Shown: positions 12,277 to 23,951, counted from the first letter of the stretch. The stretch: DNA of 64,000 nt from Ancistrus triradiatus (GCA_025084515.1 JAJAGP010003255.1:1-64000); one strand, 5' to 3'. Translations and numbers: made by a program. Notes: generated by a model from the sequence alone, not told the origin.

Positions 12277-13120
12277 ATGGAGACAGCAGCCAGTGGGCCC
12301 GAACCCACCTCGAACATGGCGGAGCAGCTCGCCGAACTCCGCTCTCAGCTCCAGGAAGTGGCTCGGGCGGCGGTCTCGTTGTTTGCGGACAACCAGCGGT
12401 CGCCTCAACGCACTGGTTCCATCGGTCAGCGACCTCACCCAGCGCGTGTCCCAGCTGACGCCGTCCGCCATGGCAACCACCAGCCTCTGTCCCGCTCCCT
12501 CCTAGCCGCCCTCGGGCTCCTCACTTGGCGTACAGGATCGCTCTGCCAGGGACGTATGGCGGAGACCCGGAATGCTGCGAGGGCTTTCTCGTCCAATGCG
12601 GCCTCTATTTCGTCCACTCTCCCCCGGAATCCGATGCGGCTCGCATCGCCCTGGTGATCTCCCTCCTCTCCGTTAGAGCCCTGGACTGGCACAGCCGTCT
12701 GGAACCAACAAGGGGAAAAAAAAAAAAAAAAAAAAAAAGAGAGACCCGTGAGTACGATCATCACTTCGTCACCGCTTTCAGCTGTGTTTTCAGCATCCTC
12801 GTGAGGGAAGACCCACAGGAGAGTCCTTCTCACTCTACGCCAGGGACGCCGCTCTGCTGCCGACTAACTACGCGCTCCACTTCCGCACCCTGGCGGCTCA
12901 AAGCGGGTGGAAACACCCCTGCTTTACTCTCCTCGCGTTCTACCAAGGCCTGCGCCCCGAACTCAGGAGAGAACTGGCCGGGCGTGATTTTCAATCTCTC
13001 TCTGGAGGACTTTGATCACCCTCACCATTCGACTGGACCAGCTTCTCACTCCTCGATCAACCTCCGCTCCTCGCCCCGCTCCCCGGGTTCCTCCCTCTGA
13101 CTCCCGTGATCCCTCGCCTC
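12277..13120 (+). pseudogene. Gypsy gag, frameshifted
   Basis: The start METAASGPEP at 12277 lies 17 bases after the 5' LTR. The capsid-like part continues in another frame from 12525 (LPGTYGGDPECCEGFLVQCG...ISLLSVRALDW), typical of gag in the Sushi group of Gypsy elements, the group from which mammalian PEG10 and RTL1 derive. A run of 23 A at 12716-12738 interrupts it just after the RALDW motif. Further C-terminal pieces lie in 12840-13120, ending before the protease. It would form the particle shell in an intact element. Confidence 0.82.
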
Positions 13121-13235
13121 CGGCGGAACCCATGGAGCTCGTTCGCACCCACCTCGTTCGTTCGGAACGCCGGCGCCACTTCGAGCAGGGCCCTTTCCTG
13201 CTACTGCGGCTCGGATCGCCATCTCCGTCCCGCCT

Positions 13236-16200
13236 GTGACCTCGCTCCATCCGCGGGATCAACCCACACGCGTGCCAGAGATCCGGCACGCACACCCCGG
13301 TGAATCGATCCCCTCTCGATACCTCGTTCACCCTGGGCCGGTTCTCTTGCGGCTCGCTCACAATGACATTTCTCTCATAGCCCTGATCGACTCTAATGCC
13401 CAGGGGAACTTCATCTTCCGACCGACCTCGTCTCCAAGTGGAAGATCCCCTGCACTTCTCTCCCCGGTTGAACGCCGGATTACAAGCAGCGGCCGACGGA
13501 CGCCCGCTCGGACAGGGACTGATCACCCACCGCTCTCTCGCGCTAACCGCTCCTCTCTGCCTGCTCACCGGTGCCCACCCATCAAGGAGTCCCCATCACT
13601 CTTGCTGCCCGTGCGTTCACTCGCCTCGCCTACCCCATCATCCTGGGACTCCCGTTGGCTCCGCCGTCCACGACCCTCTCATCTCGTGGTCTGCCCGGGA
13701 GCTCGTCCGCTGGTCACCATGGGTGCCAAGACCACTGTCCTGCTTCATCCTGCCCTTCAGCTCAACACCCTCTGGGGACCCGCGACTCTCCGGACAACGT
13801 GCCCAACGACTACAGCGACCTGGCTTCGATCTTCGCGTCAGGTACGCCTTCTCCTCTCCCTCCTCATCGCCCGTAACGACTGCGCTATTGACCTCATTCC
13901 GGACGCCCCACTTCCCAAAGCTCGTCTGTATCCCCTCTCGGCGGCCGAAGAACAGCAATGTCGGATTACATCTCTGAATACCTTGACCTCGGCTTCATCC
14001 ATCCATCCACCTCCCCCGTCTCGGCCGGATTCTTCTTTGTGCCCAAGTGGGATGGCGGCCTCAGGCCCGTGTATCGACTACCGTGGACTCAACCAAATCA
14101 CCCGCAGGTATGCCTACCCGCTTCCACTGGTGCCCTCATCGCTTGAACAACTCCGCACGGCGCACTGGTACACCAAGCTGGACCTCAGGAATGCCTACAA
14201 CCTGGTCTGTGTCAGAGAGGGCGATGAATGGAAGACGGCTTTCAGCACCAGCACCGGGCACTATGAGTATCTGGTGATGCCCTTCGGCCTGGCAAACGCT
14301 CTGTCGTTCTTCCAGGCGTTCATGAACGACGTGCTTCGGACATGTTGGGCAGGTTCGGTTGTCGTCTACCTGGATGACATATTGGCTCACCAGATTACAC
14401 TCAACGTTTCCCATCCGTCCGCAGGTACTCAGCAGGCTCCAACATCACCACCTTCGCGTGAAGGCAGAGAAGTGTGACCTTCCATTCTCAGACTGTGCGT
14501 TACCTGGGCTATGTTTTTTCTTTTTTTTTTGTTATTTCCCCGGACGGGGTCGCCATGGACAGTTCCAAGCTCTCCGCAGTTCTCTCCTGGCCCGCGCCTA
14601 CCACCGTCAAGCAGTTACAGCGATTCTTGGGGCTTCGCGAATTTCTATCGCCGCTTTATCAGGCACTTCAGCCGCAAAGTGGCGCCCCTCACCGCACTTC
14701 TGCGAGGCAAAAACACCCGCTCTCTCCGTCCCTTGGGTCTCAGGACGCCGACCAAGCCCTTCAATGCGCTCAAAGCAGCCTTCACCAGCACTCTCCCGTT
14801 CTTGGGCATCCCGACCCAGAGCGCCATTTTCGTCCTGGAAGTCGACGCCCTCATCCATAGGGGTTGGTGCCGTTCTCTCCCAGCGTCTCGGGATCCACCC
14901 AAGCTGCGGCCCGTCGCCTTTTTTTCGCGTTCGCTCACTCCCGCTGAACGCAATTACGACGTTGGGGGACCGCGAACTGCTAGCCATCAAGCTGGCCCTG
15001 GAAGAATGGAGGCCACTGGCTCGAGGGCTCCCGGCACCCCTTCACCATTCTAACCGACCACAAGAATCTGGAATACCTCCGGTTTCTGCCAAGCGCCTCA
15101 ACGCTCGCCAGGCCCGTTGGTCCCTCTTCTTCTCCCCGCTTCGAAGTTCTCCATCACCTACCGTCCGGGATCCAAGATATACAAGGCGGACGCCCTGTCT
15201 TGCAGCCTCGATCTCGAGCCCCTCGCCCCAGACACACCCAAGAGCATCCTCCCGGCCTCTTGCGCCATCCGGTGCCATCACCTGGGACTTTCGAGCGCGA
15301 GCTGGATGACAGGCTCTCCCGAGTACGCGTTCCACCCAGTGGTCCGCCAGGCCAAGAGGTTTGTGCCCTCCGACCTCCGTAGCCGTCTCCTCGCCTGGGC
15401 CCATCTCTCTCCTGTGTTCTGGTCACCCCCACCCCGGAGAAACACGGCACCCATCAACTTCTGGCGACGCGCTACTGGTGGGACAACATGCGCAAAGACG
15501 TACACGATTACGTATCATCATGCAGCGTCTGCGCGCAGGCTAAGACCCCCCGCACTCTTCCCGTGGGCCTGCTTCATCCGTTTGCCCACGCCGGAACGGC
15601 CCTGGTCCGCACATAGCACTCGACTTCGTCACAGATCTCCCTCTCTCACTCGCGGATTCACCACCAATCCTCTCCGTGATCGACCCGCTTTTCCCGCGCG
15701 GTGCCCTTCATCCCGCTGCCAAAAATCCCCTCTGCACTGCAAACAGCGGAGCTGCTGTTCGAGCACACATCTTCCGCAATCTTCGGCATCCCGGAGGATG
15801 TCCTTTCTGAACCGCGGACCTCAGTTTCTTCTCCACGGTGTGGCGGGCATTCGTGACAAAGCTGGGTGCCTCAGTCAGCCTCTCCTCCGGGTACCACCCG
15901 CAGACCAATGGACAATGCGAACGGATCAATCAGGAGTTGAAGAAATTCCTCCGATGGGTTACTGCCTCCTTTTTCTGCCTCCACAACCCGCATGACTGAG
16001 CCCAGGTTTCTCCCATGGGCCGAGATAGCCCAGAACTCTCTGCGCCACTCCTCCCACCGGCCTCAACGCCGTTCCAGTGCGTCCTTGGTTTCCAGCCTCC
16101 TTTCGTGCCCTGGGATTCCACACCTTCGTGCCCTCTGACTCCCCGGCCGTCGACGACTGGTTTGAGCGCAGCGATGAAATCTGGAGCCAGGGTCCATCAA

Positions 16201-16700
16201 CGCGTCGAAAGAGCCATCCGCCGTTACAAACACGCACGCCGACCGCGTCGCCGCGCTGCTCCCGCCTTTCAACCAGGATACCGCGTCTGGCTGTCGGTCC
16301 AGGGACTGCGCCAACCACAGGGAAAGTACCCCTTTATCTCCCCGTTTTTTCTGGTACCTTATAAAATCATTCGTCAGGTCAATGAAGTCACCTATCGTTT
16401 GCATTGCCTGCTCACTCATGCATCTCTCCTACCTTCCATGTCGCGCATCTGAAACCCTGGGTCCCCGGTCCATTGGCAGACTCCTTGCCGGCTGACCAAC
16501 CTCTGCCGGCCGATCCGTTGGAGGCTTCCACATACACGGTTCGCCGCCTCCTGGACTCTTCGCCGGCGCGGGGCACGTCTCCAATATCTGGTGGGAGTGG
16601 GAGGGCTACGGCCTGAGGAAAACTGCTGGGTGGACGCGAAGGACGTCCTGGACCCCCTTCTCACCCAGGACTTCCACGCTGCGCATCCTTAACCGACCGG
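13236..16700 (+). pseudogene. Gypsy pol (protease-RT-RNase H-integrase-chromodomain), broken
   Basis: Protease near 13380 (LIDSNAQGNFI: catalytic Asp kept, the usual Gly replaced by Asn). Reverse transcriptase at 13960-14390 with LDLRNAYN, MPFGLANA and the YLDDIL active site. A T6-C-T10 tract at 14514-14530 breaks the frame before RNase H, which holds the first Asp in LEVDA (about 14835). Integrase zinc region about 15450-15545; core DFVTD near 15620; the second core Asp is Asn (NRGPQF at about 15811); Glu kept near 15930. Chromodomain (VEWEGYG-like, frameshifted) at 16540-16680. The many small indels contrast with the young LTRs. Confidence 0.85.
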
Positions 16701-16800
16701 CGCCCAGGCCGCGCGGTCGCCCTCGCACGTCCTCATCTCCCCTCCGGTCCTCCGGCTCCCGCCGCGCCCCCGCCGGTACGAGCCCTTCGAGGGGGGGTAC

Positions 16801-17072
16801 TGTCACGCCCCCTTCCAGCCTTGCCTCCAGAGCACGCAACCTGCCTCGCTCCTCATCACCCACATACTGATCACCGCACCTGTTCTCACGGCCCGGACTT
16901 CCCTACATAAACACCACTCACCCACACACCACCGCTACACTACAAGGTATCCACCGCGTACAACTAGCTCCTGCAAAACCCCTTTGCAGCCAACCCCTAT
17001 CTGCTTTAATAAAGAGTCTGTTTATCGAACCTCACTGCCTGCGTCTGTCTCCCGTCCACACTCGGCGTTACA
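16801..17072 (+). repeat. 3' LTR of the Gypsy element
   Basis: 272 bp, nearly identical to 11987-12259, preceded by the purine tract and followed by the CCACC duplication. Confidence 0.93.
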
Positions 17073-17241
17073 CCACCATAATTTACAATTAAATTCTTTA
17101 AAAATCCTACAATGTTATTTCCTCATTTTGTCTCTCATAGTTGAAGTGTACCTATGATGAAAATTACAGACCTCTGTAATCTTTCTAAGTAGGAGAACTT
17201 GCACAATCAGTGGCTGACTAAATACTTTTTGCCCCACTGTA

Positions 17242-17637
17242 CCTTCAATTGGCACCCCCAACACCACCCAATGCGAAGTACCTTTAATTAATTCATTATT
17301 TTAACATGGATTCTGCTGTGTTTGTTCCCTGTGCAGAGTGTGGGAGGTTTAACTATTCTTCCTTCGTCACTAGGGAAGTTATGGTTGCTGAACTGCTGGC
17401 TCTCCAATTATTGCTCTGAAAACAACTTGGGTTTCTTTAGCAATTAGACAAAATGTTAGGGTAAGCCTGGTATTTTAGCCCATAGTCTTATGGCAGGGTT
17501 AGATAGGTGCTAATTTTCCAGAGCCAAGGTAACGCAGCTTACAGTCAGGCTTAACCATCTGTCTGCTGGTAGCCATGCACTGTCACCCAGAACTCACGCT
17601 ATTGGAACTGTTTAACATTACTGCAATCATAATCACG
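17242..17637 (+). repeat. Duplicated block beta, copy 1, right part (L2 5' end, deleted ORF1)
   Basis: Continues from 10608 once the Tc1 insertion is removed; matches 26833-27262. It contains an L2 ORF1 start (ATGGATTCTGCTGTGTTTG, with a CxxC-like VPCAECG), then jumps, relative to L2 copy C, across several hundred bases to the LNCWLS...WCSEN region of ORF1. No intact ORF. Confidence 0.75.
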
Positions 17638-18726
17638 TGATTAAGGGATTAGCACTTTCTTGGTTTAAATCCTACTTAACCGACCGGTACCAGTTTGTTC
17701 ATATAAATAATCTAAGGTCTAAGCTTTCAAAAGTGAAGTATGGCATGCCTCAGGGGTCAGTGCTTGGCCTGCTTTTATTCTTTCTATACATGCTGCCACT
17801 AGACTCAGTTATTCGTAAACATGGCATTAGTTTCCCCTGCTATGCAGGTGATACACAGCTGTACATATCAGCCAAACCTAATGACAGCCTTACAATCAAC
17901 AAAATTGAGGACTGTGTAAAGGAAATAAAAGATTGGATGTTGTTTAATTTTCTCTTACTTAACTCAGATAAAACTGAGGTTCTACTAGTGGGCCCAAGGC
18001 TGTGAGAAACAGGTAGGCTACGTCTATAAGGGCCAGTCCATCTATAAAAAAACTTAGGTGTCACATTTGATTCAAATCTCTCCTTTGATGGGCACATTAG
18101 CAGCATCACTCGAATTGCTTTCTTTCAATTACTTAATATGGCTAAACTTAGAAATATCCTCTCTCTTTAATGATGGCAGAGAAACGGTTCATGCGTTTAT
18201 AACCTCAACGTTGGATTACTGTAACGCCTTACTTACTGGATGCTCTACTAAATCTATAAATAAACTTCAATTAGTTCAGAATGCAGCCGCCTGAGTGCTA
18301 ACTCGTGCTAGAACATTTGATCATATCACTTCTGTTCTATCATCACTACACTGGTTACCAGTCAAATTCCGCATTGATTACAAAATACTTCTTATAACTT
18401 ATAAAGCTCTACATGGCCTGGCCCCACATTATCTGAGTGACCTCTTAGAGTTTTACAATCCAGCTCGTCTACTTGGTTCGCAGGGTGCAGGACTTAGAAT
18501 AAAAAAAGTCACAGCAGGGGGAAAGGCTTTCTCATACATGGCCCCCCAACTATGGAATAAATTACCGACTTTCGTTCGAGACGCAGACACTTTCCAAATT
18601 TTTAAGTCTAGGCTAAAGACATACTTATTTACGCAGGCTTTGACTAGATTTAGACTGGGATGCATGGCTTGGGTCACTGAGGCCGGAGTCTGGAGTCATG
18701 TCTGGCCTGCCTGCCTTGTCCGTTAG
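17638..18726 (+). pseudogene. L2 B reverse transcriptase fragment with altered active site
   Basis: 17638-18005 reads palm motifs MPQGSVLGLLL and then CYAGDTQLY, where the expected active-site motif is YADD: the first catalytic Asp is Gly. It continues with breaks to 18294 and then 18295-18726 (LHWLPVKFRIDYKI...LHGLAPHYLSDLL), the usual C-terminal region of fish L2 ORF2, ending at the stop after PACLVR. Confidence 0.85.
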
Positions 18727-19458
18727 CCGGGAGTGTCAAGTGGGCGGTCTGGCTGAACTGGGCTTCGGTCCTTGTGATCTTGACTCATGCATCCTTGCCT
18801 TAGATTAAGGGCAGAGCTGGGGGTTCATAGTCAAAGAGTCTTATGGTGATCACAGACGTTGGGTTGCTGTCTTCTGCCTCCCGTGGGGTTGCCGATGTCT
18901 CATGTGATCCCTCTTGGCTGTGTTACCTACCAGTTCTACTCTTTCTAGCCATGCTGCTATAGCTAATGCTGCCGGGGTCTCATGCTAAACATGGCATCAG
19001 TGATTGTTAATAGACACTGCGCTCTTAATCAAAAACTAATTACATTTTCTCGTTTTTCTCCGAGCTGTGTTCCGGTACCAGTTCCAGCCCCACACATGAT
19101 GTTCATCTGCTGCAGCTTCACTCAAGCTGCTTCCGTCATCAGCTTACCCAGGCCACTTAATGCCGATGTGCATATTTCACTATTTATTTGAAGTATGACT
19201 CCATGATTTTAGTTTCATTCTTAGATTTATCATCTATGCCACCCAAGGAGGTTTGGTCCCTTTTTGAGTCTTGGTCCTCCCAAGGTTTCTTCCTCATAAC
19301 ACTTAGGGAGTTTTTTCTTGCCACTGTCGCCCTAGGCTTGCTCAATTCGGGATTGGACGTAGATATTAGGAGATAATATAAACTTGTAAAGTTGCTTTGA
19401 GACAATGCTCCATTGTAAAAAGCGCTATATAAATAGATCTGACTTGACTTGACTTGAT
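17638..19458 (+). mobile_element. L2-type LINE, copy B (5'-truncated)
   Basis: Starts inside reverse transcriptase (IKGLALSWFKSYL) and ends with the TTGACTTGACTTGA tail. The paralogous site at 27257-27275 lacks it, and GTGATT/TTGATT on the two sides looks like a short target duplication. The insertion therefore postdates the duplication, or was lost from the other copy. Confidence 0.9.
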
Positions 19459-19488
19459 TTCAAACCGGTGATGTCAATAGGTGATTAT

Positions 19489-20937
19489 TGTTATGTGGCG
19501 TTATGTTGTTATGTTCCAGTTCCAACAAAAATACAGAATTTATTAGCAAAAGCATCCCCAGAAAACAGGCACTAGAATGGGTCGGTAACAACAACAAGAA
19601 AAGTAATAATGACCAATAATAATAATGATGATGCTGACAGGAATAATAATAATAATGATAATAATAATAAAAGCATCGAGAACACAGCGAAAACACAACA
19701 AACCGAAAAGTACAAGAAACACCAGGAACCAAGGAAATCTATCGCTGGCCACAAAGGAAAAGACTATCACCAGACACAAGGGAAATGCTAGCAGAAGCAG
19801 CAGAGGGTTAGCGAGAAACTGTGGAGGCCAGCAAAAAATACGGAGGTGGTGTGAAGCCACAGGGCTAACAAGAAGCTGCAGAAGCTAATGTGAAGCCGCA
19901 TGGCTAGCGGGGAACCGTGAAAGCTAACGTGAATCCAGGGGGCTAGTGGGGAGCCGCGAAAGCCAACATGAAGGTCGCGGGGTTAGCAGGAACGGACGGC
20001 CTCTGGAATGGCCACACAGGAACAGATGACTTCTGGAAAGGCTTCACAGGAATGGACGGCCTCTGGAACGGACGGCCTCTGAAAAGGCTGCGAGGAGCGG
20101 CAAGACGCTCTGGACATCTTCTGCAGGTGATGAGACATTCTGGGAATCGGTCTGGACATCTTCAAAGATTGACTAGATGTTCTGGATGTCCTCAATGAGC
20201 GAATAGATGCTCTAAGTGACCTTGGGAAGCGAAGAGTCACCCTGGATGTCCTCAAGGTGGAGCGGCAAGATGCTCTGGACATCCTCAGGGAGCGGCATGC
20301 TCTGGAAGGTCTCCACAGGGAGCAAAGCGGTCTGGATGGTTTCCGGCAGGAGCATGCACTGGACGGGCCTGGTCATGATGCTGGTAGGGATTCTCCGGCA
20401 GCCCAAGAGTGGTGGGTCCTGTAGGCAATGGATGAGCTGTGGTGGGTACTGAGGCTTGGGGAACCTGGGTCCTGACTCTTGACCCCAGCTGTGCTCCTGG
20501 ACTGGCACCGAGTGAGGACCGAACACTGCGTCGAGTGTCTCTAGGAATTGTTCGCAAATCCCATGCATATACTGCAGCCAAACGTCTGTGGTTCAATCCA
20601 TAGGCCTCCCTGTGAGGTGGAAGGCCACAGTGAGAAAACAATCCGCCTCTGGCCAAGATGGAAAGTGGGACAAATAAGTCCTGCATTAGTCCATGAATTC
20701 TCAGCACTGTTTCGGATCCCCATCAAAGTGGTCCAGCAAATGCAGGGTAGGGCTGGAACCCGCCATCTGCATGCCTGGCAGGAGCCTTCTGTTACGTGGT
20801 GATGGCGGAATGAGGAGCAGGCGAATGCAGGGTTCCAGTTCCAACAAAAATACAGAATTTGTTAGCAAAAGAGTCCCCAGAAAACAAGCACTAGAATGGG
20901 TCGGTAACAACAACAAGAAAAGTAATAATGACAATGC

Positions 20938-20977
<40 letters not shown>

Positions 20978-21534
20978 CAAAGCCACAAGAACACAGCGAA
21001 AAACACAGCAAACGAAAAAAATACGGGGAACACCAGAAACTAAGGCCCATATGTGGGTGGAAGGCCATCTCCGGCCGCGAGAGAAAAGTCTAGCAGAAGC
21101 AGGGGAGGGTTAGTGAGAAACTTTGGAGGCCAGCGAAAGACATGGAGCTGACGTGAAGCCACAAGAGCTAACAGGAAGCTGCAGAAGCTAACGAGAAGAC
21201 CGCGGAAGCTAACGTGAAGGCCTCGGGGCTAGCAAGGAGTCATGGAAGCTAAAATGAGGGCATGGTGTTAGCGGGGAGTCGCTGAAGCTAACACGAGGCC
21301 GTGGGACTAGCAGGAAGCCGTGAACGCTAACATGAGGGCCGTGGATGCTAATGTGAGGCCGCGGGGCTAGCGAGAAGCCACGGAAGCTAACATGAAGGCC
21401 ATGAAAGCTAACATGAAGCTGCAGGGCTACGGTTAATGGGGAGAGTGCACTAAACACAACAAAAGAGCCGCGAGCCAAAAAAACACTAAGCACGGACGTA
21501 GCCACGAAAACAGAGAAACCAGGCAAACCTTTGT
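19489..21534 (-). mobile_element. Non-autonomous Gypsy-like element with gag remnant
   Basis: LTR-like sequences in reverse orientation begin TGTTATGTGG at 19489 and TGTTACGTGG at 20793; each contains an AATAAATTCTGTATTTTTG signal (reverse strand), an (AAT)n tract and a minisatellite of GAAGCTAACGTGAGGCCGCG-like units (19860-19990; 21100-21440). Between them the minus strand carries a gag N-terminus directly fused to repeat-rich sequence, with no protease, RT or integrase. The ends at ~19990 and ~21534 are uncertain; flanks show no clear target duplication. Confidence 0.65.
20541..20792 (-). pseudogene. Gypsy gag N-terminal remnant
   Basis: Directly after the LTR end (CGTAACA, reverse strand) the minus strand reads MQMAGSSPTL...LDHFDGDPKQC and continues in another frame with FSLWPS. 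The related copy at 43484-43700 keeps more in one frame, including LTGRSMDW, which matches the gag pattern of Sushi-type Gypsy elements. Downstream (20212-20540) the frame runs into Pro/Ser/Leu-rich repeats; pol is absent. Confidence 0.65.
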
Positions 21535-21540
21535 CAAACA

Positions 21541-22164
21541 CTACAATATGGACTTAAATTCACAAATGCCATATAAAACTTTACTTTGCAAAAAAGAAGC
21601 CCCAAGTTAACCATATCCAGAAGCAGCATTGAATTCTTTGGGCTCGGAGGCATCTAGGATGGACCATCACAGAGTGGAAATGTGTATTGTGGTCAGACGA
21701 ATCAGTATTCCAGGGTCTTTTTGGAAAAATTGGACCATCCACACTTCAGCAATAAATCCAAATCCAGGGTCTGTCATGGTATGGGGCTGTGTCCCTTGTC
21801 AAAGGTCAAAGGTCTGAGATCTTAGAGCAACATATGTTGCCTTCAAGAGGTCATCTTTTCCAGTGATGTCCTTGCATTTTCAGCAAGACAATGGAAAAAA
21901 CCACATGCTGCACACATTACAAAGCCATGGCTGTGGGTAGAAGAGGGTAAAGACCATTGGATTGGTCTGTCTGCCTGCAGTCCTGACCTGTCCCCAACAG
22001 AGAATGTGTGGAGAATTTTGAAATGAAAAATGCGACAACAATGACTCAGTACTGTTGTACGTCCTAAGACGTTTACAGAAATAATGGGACAAAATAACAC
22101 CTGAAACAATAAAATTGCTTGGTATCCTCCAAAATGTCTTTTATGTGGTAAATACTTTACTGTG
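21541..22164 (+). pseudogene. Tc1-like family E remnant, copy 1, left part
   Basis: Degraded transposase: RMDHHRVE, IVVRRISIPG (out-of-frame relic of the WSDES region) and an asparagine-rich second motif region with KPHAA near 21900. Continues after the LTR element at 24824-24890 (ACTGTCCCAACATTTTATGATTTGG). The copy at 44497-45215 is more complete. Confidence 0.75.
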
Positions 22165-22924
22165 TGTTACGGTTTGCCATGTTTAAAAAGAAATGACGAA
22201 CCGTGAAAATAAAATATAAATGTTTTGGGACCCAAACACAGTTAGCTCCAGGTGGTATGGGTGAACTGCAGTGAAATAAAGAAATAAAACAATGATAAAT
22301 AAAAATACCAATAAATCAATAACAAAAGAAAACTGAGCTTCCCCCTGCGCGCGGCAGCCCACAGAAAAAAGGGGGGGGGGCACACATGGTGCTGAATGGA
22401 CCTGCGCCGCGATGTGCAGCCACAGAACGGCACGTAGCGTCAGGCGGCGAGAGGAGGAAGAAACCGGGAGCGATTGCTGATAGAAACAAAAAACGCAAAA
22501 GCTTACCCTACGCTGAATCTACTTCCTACTGGTTACCTCACACCTCCTGGCTCTACGGGAACTGAGCCCCTTATTGAACCCAGTTCGTCCACTCTCCCTA
22601 AACAAAATAAAACAAATTGGAAAAGCGCGGCAGGCTCAGTATTGAGCCGTGAGATGGGTGAGGTCTCAGAACACGTGGCAAGTAGCGAACGAACTTCAAA
22701 AACGGGGCTGCAATCCACGTTGCACGAGCGGCGTGCAGGTTGAATGGTTCAACACCTGCTAAACCTGGCGAGGCCCTTAAATAGCCATAATAACAGGTGT
22801 TGCGGATATGCCGCAATCGCGTAGTTTACAGACAGGCATGCGCCTTTGTGGCAGCTACCAGAGATTCTACCATTCAAACTAGACCGACGCTGCCCTCTAG
22901 TGTTGGTCAGTAGGACCTCTGACA
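22165..22924 (-). repeat. LTR (3' in element orientation)
   Basis: TG...CA ended repeat adjoining the polypurine tract; aligns with 23952-24818 over its length. Confidence 0.9.
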
Positions 22925-23153
22925 GTACCCCCCCCCAAGGGGTGGCGTCCCAACACCCCTAAGTGTGTTCAATGGCTCCTCTGGCTTGCCACACACGTTC
23001 AGGGTTGAGCGTCTAGCGCACTGGGAGGCCCTGGGAAGCAGGGCAAGCCTCCACAAAGGGGCTGAAAGGGAGGGTGGGGCAGGTCATGCCAGGTGCAATG
23101 CCTGGCCTGGGCTCGAAAACCAACCTGACCGGCTTAAGGGCGGAACTGAGTGC

Positions 23154-23714
23154 TCAGCGGCTTAGAGGCGAAGCGCAGCAGCTCAAGGGAGGGGCTCGGC
23201 ACTGGCGGCTCAGGGGCAGAGCTTGATGGCTCAGGGGCAGAGCTTGGCCCGTGAAAAAGGTGGGCGCGAGGCATCTGGCCGGGCGGACGTGAGGACACAA
23301 CTGCGGCAGCAACGGTGGTAGCACAAGAATACCCGCTGTGTGTTCTGTTGCGCCGCTGGATTGTGCTAAAGGCCTGAATGCAAGGCCAACAAGCATGGTG
23401 AGCTCGGGAATGGAGCTTAACTGCTCAGGTTCGGAGCTAGGTAGCGCTAAATGCTCGATTATCAAGCTTGCGGGTGCGGCGAACTCTCGTACGGGGCTAG
23501 GCGGCGCTAAATATCCAGGCATGGAGCTTAACTGCTCAGATGTGGGGCTTGCGAGCGCGGCGAGCCCAGGTATGGAGCTAGGCAGTGCAAAATGCCCAGG
23601 CATGGAGCTTATTCGCTCAGATGTGGGGCTTGCGAGCAAGGCCAGCTCTCGTACAGGTCTACAGGAGATTGAGTGCTCTAAAATGACACTCCCCGGGACC
23701 TCCCACTCAGGCAC
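23154..23714 (-). CDS. Repeat-rich ORF inside a non-autonomous LTR element
   Basis: 186-codon open frame on the minus strand filling half of the interior. It is made of imperfect ~20-residue units such as LASPTSE.LSSMPG and Pro/Ser/Leu stretches, matching DNA repeats like GAGCTTAACTGCTCAGATGTG. No enzyme motif. It lies upstream of the 3' LTR, the same place as the ORF at 30155-30892. It may be a length of low-complexity RNA scaffold that happens to be open, or an extra element gene. Host function is unlikely. Confidence 0.4.
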   Translation of the reverse strand: MPEWEVPGSVILEHSISCRPVRELALLASPTSERISSMPGHFALPSSIPGLAALASPTSEQLSSMPGYLAPPSPVREFAAPASLIIEHLALPSSEPEQLSSIPELTMLVGLAFRPLAQSSGATEHTAGILVLPPLLPQLCPHVRPARCLAPTFFTGQALPLSHQALPLSRQCRAPPLSCCASPLSR

Positions 23715-23951
23715 GGGGATTCACTTGACAGGGTTGTACATATCGAGCGGCTCCTTTGGCCGGGCCCGTGGAAAAAATTTTATTTCACCCCTGGCCAAGA
23801 AAACCCCCTATGGGGAACGAGTGACAGGCGGACCGTGGGGGAGGTCCTTCATGATGGGAGGGTTGGGTCGAACGGGGGGTTTGAGCATTGGTCCCTCAGA
23901 ATTAGGAGGTCCAGGAGCAAACGCTGGGTCCCTTGACTGGTTCCACCATTC

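Larger units (their letters stand above)
11987..17072 (+). mobile_element. Chromodomain-type Ty3/Gypsy LTR retrotransposon
   Basis: 5086-bp element with LTRs at 11987-12259 and 16801-17072, both TGTCACGCCC...GGCGTTACA. The 5-bp target duplication CCACC lies at 11982-11986 and 17073-17077, and the joined flanks recreate an uninterrupted Tc1 family A 3' end as seen at 61625. A purine tract CGAGGGGGGG lies just before the 3' LTR. Order inside: gag, protease, reverse transcriptase, RNase H, integrase, chromodomain. All ORFs are frameshifted. Confidence 0.95.
10611..17239 (+). mobile_element. Tc1-like family A, copy 2, split by a Gypsy element
   Basis: Starts CAGTGGGGCAAAAAAGTATT at 10611 and ends GCCCCACTG at 17239, with TA on both sides (10609-10610, 17240-17241). 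The uninterrupted target is visible at 26822-26832 in the second beta block. The transposon body is 10611-11986 plus 17078-17239; the middle is a Gypsy LTR retrotransposon. The transposase is broken: for example a stop codon replaces a residue in the first catalytic motif (TGGTAAGATGAA at about 11397), although the Glu of NPIENVW is kept. Confidence 0.93.

Noticed and set aside
12963..13568. 201-codon minus-strand ORF
   Set aside because: Antisense shadow of GC-rich Gypsy gag/pol; no family resemblance.
14359..15309. 316-codon plus-strand ORF
   Set aside because: Mostly out-of-frame reading of RT-RNase H sequence, open because of high GC content; the true motifs lie in neighbouring frames.
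15959..16864. Minus-strand ORFs over the integrase end
   Set aside because: Antisense of the integrase and chromodomain region.
19460..19860. Leu/Tyr/Ile-rich minus-strand ORFs
   Set aside because: Products of the (AAT)n tract inside an LTR.
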